From Candidatus Gastranaerophilales bacterium (lineage in GTDB: Bacteria > Cyanobacteriota > Vampirovibrionia > Gastranaerophilales > Gastranaerophilaceae), in NCBI GenBank assembly GCA_944323195.1, contig CALURR010000106.1, positions 1 to 33,286 on the forward strand: a stretch of 33,286 nt of DNA. Direction: 5' to 3'. Positions 31,483 through 33,286 of this stretch are shown here, piece by piece (within the stretch, counting starts at the first letter, position 1; the number at the start of each line of letters is the position of its first letter). The notes beneath the pieces are model-generated. The model did no database searches and had not been told where the DNA came from. It was given only the letters and a program-made list of their open reading frames with translations. The translations under genes and the position numbers were made by a program.

Positions 31483-33286
31483 ATGAAGAAGATTTTTGGG
31501 TTTTCCCTAATCGAGCTATTGATTAGTCTGATTGTGATTAGCTGTATAACTGCAGCTTTCACTCCACTAATCACTAAAAAGTTCTCGTCTGGAGTTTTTG
31601 GCGGCGGCGGTGCCGTATCTGATATCACAACTGAATGTTCTCAATTCACATCAAATTGTACGCTTTGTACAAGCAATTTTTGTATAGCTTGCACAGGTCT
31701 TTCTTGTGCGGCTGATGAGTATAAGGATGATAAGACTTGCAGTTGTAAAAAGTGTTCTGAAAAATATGGATCTGATTGTCATGTTTGTAATGCAAATAAA
31801 TGTTTGACTTGTCCTGATGGACAATATTTGGATGAAAATCAGCAATGTGTATATTGTTCAACTAAATTTAATAATTGTGCAAAATGTAATTCTTCTGAGT
31901 GCACAAGTTGTGCAAGCGGCTATGTGATGGTTGATCCTGATTCTAATAATCCTTGTACAAGTTTCACATGTCCCAGCCCTGATTTTATGCAAATTGATGA
32001 TTTGTGTGTAACTGCTAAAAATATGGGTGATAGTGGTATTTTATCTATTCCTGATTCGATTAATAATGTAAGTGCGGGAACTGAATGCAATACAACAAGC
32101 GAAAAATGTTGTTGGAGCGGTAATACTGCAAATCAGTCGTCTTGTAATGAAAATAATGGAAATTATTCAGGATGCAATAGGACAGTTTGCAATTGGTCGG
32201 CTGCAAATGAAATATGTAAAAATTATAATTATGCAGGATTATCTTGGAGATTGGCAACTGATTCTGAGATGGCAAACTGGGATATTAATTCAATTGATGT
32301 TGGTGCAAATGGACTTCAATTGTGTGATAGTCTTTCAGGGTATTTATCTCCTCAATGCGCTTCATCATCATCTTGTGTTGGCGCATATAACAACGCTTGT
32401 AACATTTATGCTGTTTGGAATAGTATAGGTGGTTCAAATAGTGATGTGTATAATTTAAATAAAGGAGTGTGGAATTTAGTCAATCTTTCAACGCAGTCAG
32501 CTTTATCTGTTCGTTGTGTTGCTAAACACGCTTCAAATTGTAAAATCAAATTTGGTCAATATTGCGAATCTTGTTCAACAAGTTCTTGTGTAACGTGCAG
32601 TAATACTTGTCCATATGGACAATATCTTGACATTGGAAACAAATGTACTTGTACTGATTGTAAGGAAAAGTATGGAGAATATTGTACAAGTTGCAATGCT
32701 AAAGAATGTTTATCTTGCGATACTGATTATAAGTTATCTGATAATCCGTCTTCTTCAAGTGCTTGTGAGCCTGAGTTTTCTTGTTCCGGTAGCGATTTTA
32801 TGCAAATTGGAAATCTTTGTATAACAAGAAGAAATATGGGTGATAGCAGTGCTTTAACTATTCCAAGTGGGGTTAAGGTTGTAAGCACCGGTCAAACTTG
32901 CAATGCTTCAAGCTCAAATAAGTGTTGTTGGAAAGGTAAAACAGCAGGTAGCTGCGACAATGCTAATGGCGGTGGTTACAGTGGTTGTACAAGAACCGTT
33001 TGTGACTGGTATGCTGCTGATTATATTTGTAAGAATTTTAATGCGGGTGGTAAAACTTGGCGCTTAGCGACAACATCTGAAATGTCTAATTGGGCAAATA
33101 ACTCTAAAGGTAAAGGCATTAATGGTCTACAACTTTGCGACAACCGTTCAGGTTACTCTTCAGCTCAGTGTAACGGTACGGGTAGTTGCCCAGGGTCGTA
33201 CGGTAATTGGTGCAACCCGTACGATGTGTGGAGTGGTACTGTTAATGGTTCTTCCTATGCTTACAATTACTACTTGAATAGTGGTG
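31483..33286 (+). CDS. Prepilin-type surface protein with tandem Cys-rich and lectin-like modules (3' truncated by window)
   Basis: 601 complete codons are visible, with no stop before the window end. The N-terminus MKKIFG/FSLIELLISLIVIS is a textbook type IV prepilin leader: cleavage after G6, F7 as +1, E11 as the +5 Glu, then a hydrophobic helix. After a GGGG linker, residues 52-166 are cysteine-rich (about 21 Cys), containing C-x2-C-x4-C-x2-C at 59-70, 99-110 and 132-143. Residues 167-350 form a domain opening DFMQIDDLCVTAKNMGDSG and carrying CNWSAANEICKNY and WRLATDSEM (W255), and ending SVRCVAK. This resembles FISUMP or C-type-lectin/FGE-like folds. A second module follows: Cys-rich 353-437 (motifs at 361-372 and 401-412), then DFMQIGNLC at 438 and WRLATTSEM (W526), exactly 271 residues later. 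Likely secreted or pilus-associated adhesion; function unproven. Confidence 0.88.
   Translation, partial: MKKIFGFSLIELLISLIVISCITAAFTPLITKKFSSGVFGGGGAVSDITTECSQFTSNCTLCTSNFCIACTGLSCAADEYKDDKTCSCKKCSEKYGSDCHVCNANKCLTCPDGQYLDENQQCVYCSTKFNNCAKCNSSECTSCASGYVMVDPDSNNPCTSFTCPSPDFMQIDDLCVTAKNMGDSGILSIPDSINNVSAGTECNTTSEKCCWSGNTANQSSCNENNGNYSGCNRTVCNWSAANEICKNYNYAGLSWRLATDSEMANWDINSIDVGANGLQLCDSLSGYLSPQCASSSSCVGAYNNACNIYAVWNSIGGSNSDVYNLNKGVWNLVNLSTQSALSVRCVAKHASNCKIKFGQYCESCSTSSCVTCSNTCPYGQYLDIGNKCTCTDCKEKYGEYCTSCNAKECLSCDTDYKLSDNPSSSSACEPEFSCSGSDFMQIGNLCITRRNMGDSSALTIPSGVKVVSTGQTCNASSSNKCCWKGKTAGSCDNANGGGYSGCTRTVCDWYAADYICKNFNAGGKTWRLATTSEMSNWANNSKGKGINGLQLCDNRSGYSSAQCNGTGSCPGSYGNWCNPYDVWSGTVNGSSYAYNYYLNSG
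31981..32538 (+). repeat. Lectin-like domain, copy 1
   Basis: Residues 167-352 of the prepilin-type protein. It matches copy 2 in order and spacing of DFMQI, NMGDS, KCCW, SGCxRTVCxW, ICKN, WRLATxSEM, NGLQLCD and SGY. It closes with SALSVRCVAK, a typical last strand of FISUMP/lectin-like domains. Confidence 0.8.
32794..33286 (+). repeat. Lectin-like domain, copy 2 (truncated by window)
   Basis: Begins 813 nt after copy 1 and keeps that offset at WRLAT. At the DNA level it is much diverged. From about 33120 onward the GC content is about half (61 of 120 bases counted over 33121-33240) against about 40% in the matching part of copy 1. In codons 33172-33285 only 1 of 38 ends in A and 29 end in C or T. 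Confidence 0.8.

Noticed and set aside
31646-32275. Reverse frames within the prepilin-type gene
   Set aside because: They are created by the Cys/Asn/Thr-rich codons of the sense gene and have no starts with ribosome sites.
1-33286. CRISPR array, IS element or prophage
   Set aside because: No regularly spaced short repeats, transposase, integrase or phage structural genes were seen on either strand.

Overview
The window is an AT-rich bacterial chromosome segment (roughly 30% GC by eye) that uses the standard code, with TGA serving as a stop. Most genes are housekeeping. The gene set suggests a Gram-negative-type envelope (a TolC-family outer-membrane protein, an AsmA-like protein, an exported ankyrin protein, a type IV prepilin-like surface protein). 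Two traits point to the non-photosynthetic cyanobacterial sister lineage (Vampirovibrionia/'Melainabacteria', e.g. gut Gastranaerophilales): a threonyl-tRNA synthetase without the N-terminal TGS domain, as in Cyanobacteria, and several lineage-type hypothetical proteins with short N-terminal signatures such as 'VRFG', 'NTISFG' and 'D-x-FV-x-S'. This placement is an inference, not proven by a marker gene.

Layout. 16-2057: rRNA methyltransferase rsmE overlapping cca. 2129-3404: two reverse-strand hypothetical genes, each with a terminator, one exported. 3540-3761: a hairpin-rich element just downstream of a reverse-strand tRNA-Ala(GGC). 3856-6938: pckA, an exported or dual-start CMD-family protein, and ogt. 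6905-9412: reverse-strand TolC-family protein and a leucine-rich-repeat-like gene whose frame continues about 145 codons upstream of its first ATG without any ATG/GTG/TTG. 9479-10342: a protein with a JAMM-like HxHP...SxxD motif. 10391-10872: two tandem copies of a tRNA-Ile locus, one intact and one decayed. 10913-13521: argS and two small hypothetical genes. 13603-15628: nifU-nifS. 15630-21023: AsmA-like giant protein and a multi-spanning membrane protein. 21085-23345: pheS and a membrane-anchored hypothetical protein. 23371-27103: rpmF-plsX-fabD-fabG-ankyrin gene, all on the reverse strand. 27236-30981: a DUF2582-type winged-helix gene, divergent leuD-leuB, and thrS. 30998-31315: an XRE regulator divergent from the last gene, which begins at 31483 and runs off the window.

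The most unusual feature is the last gene. It starts with a canonical type IV prepilin leader and helix, followed by two tandem modules. Each module joins a cysteine-rich repeat region (five copies of C-x2-C-x4-C-x2-C in total, reminiscent of eukaryotic furin/VSP-type repeats) to a domain resembling C-type-lectin/FISUMP folds; the second halves are exactly 271 residues apart. The base composition of the last ~150 bases is about half GC, and codons ending in A almost vanish there. That justifies checking the downstream sequence for a diversity-generating retroelement or for recent transfer.

Functional links: rpmF-plsX-fabD-fabG couples ribosome supply to fatty-acid and phospholipid synthesis. 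nifU-nifS supplies Fe-S clusters, which LeuCD-type isopropylmalate isomerase needs. leuD-leuB carries two steps of leucine synthesis. argS, pheS, thrS, cca and two tRNA loci serve translation.
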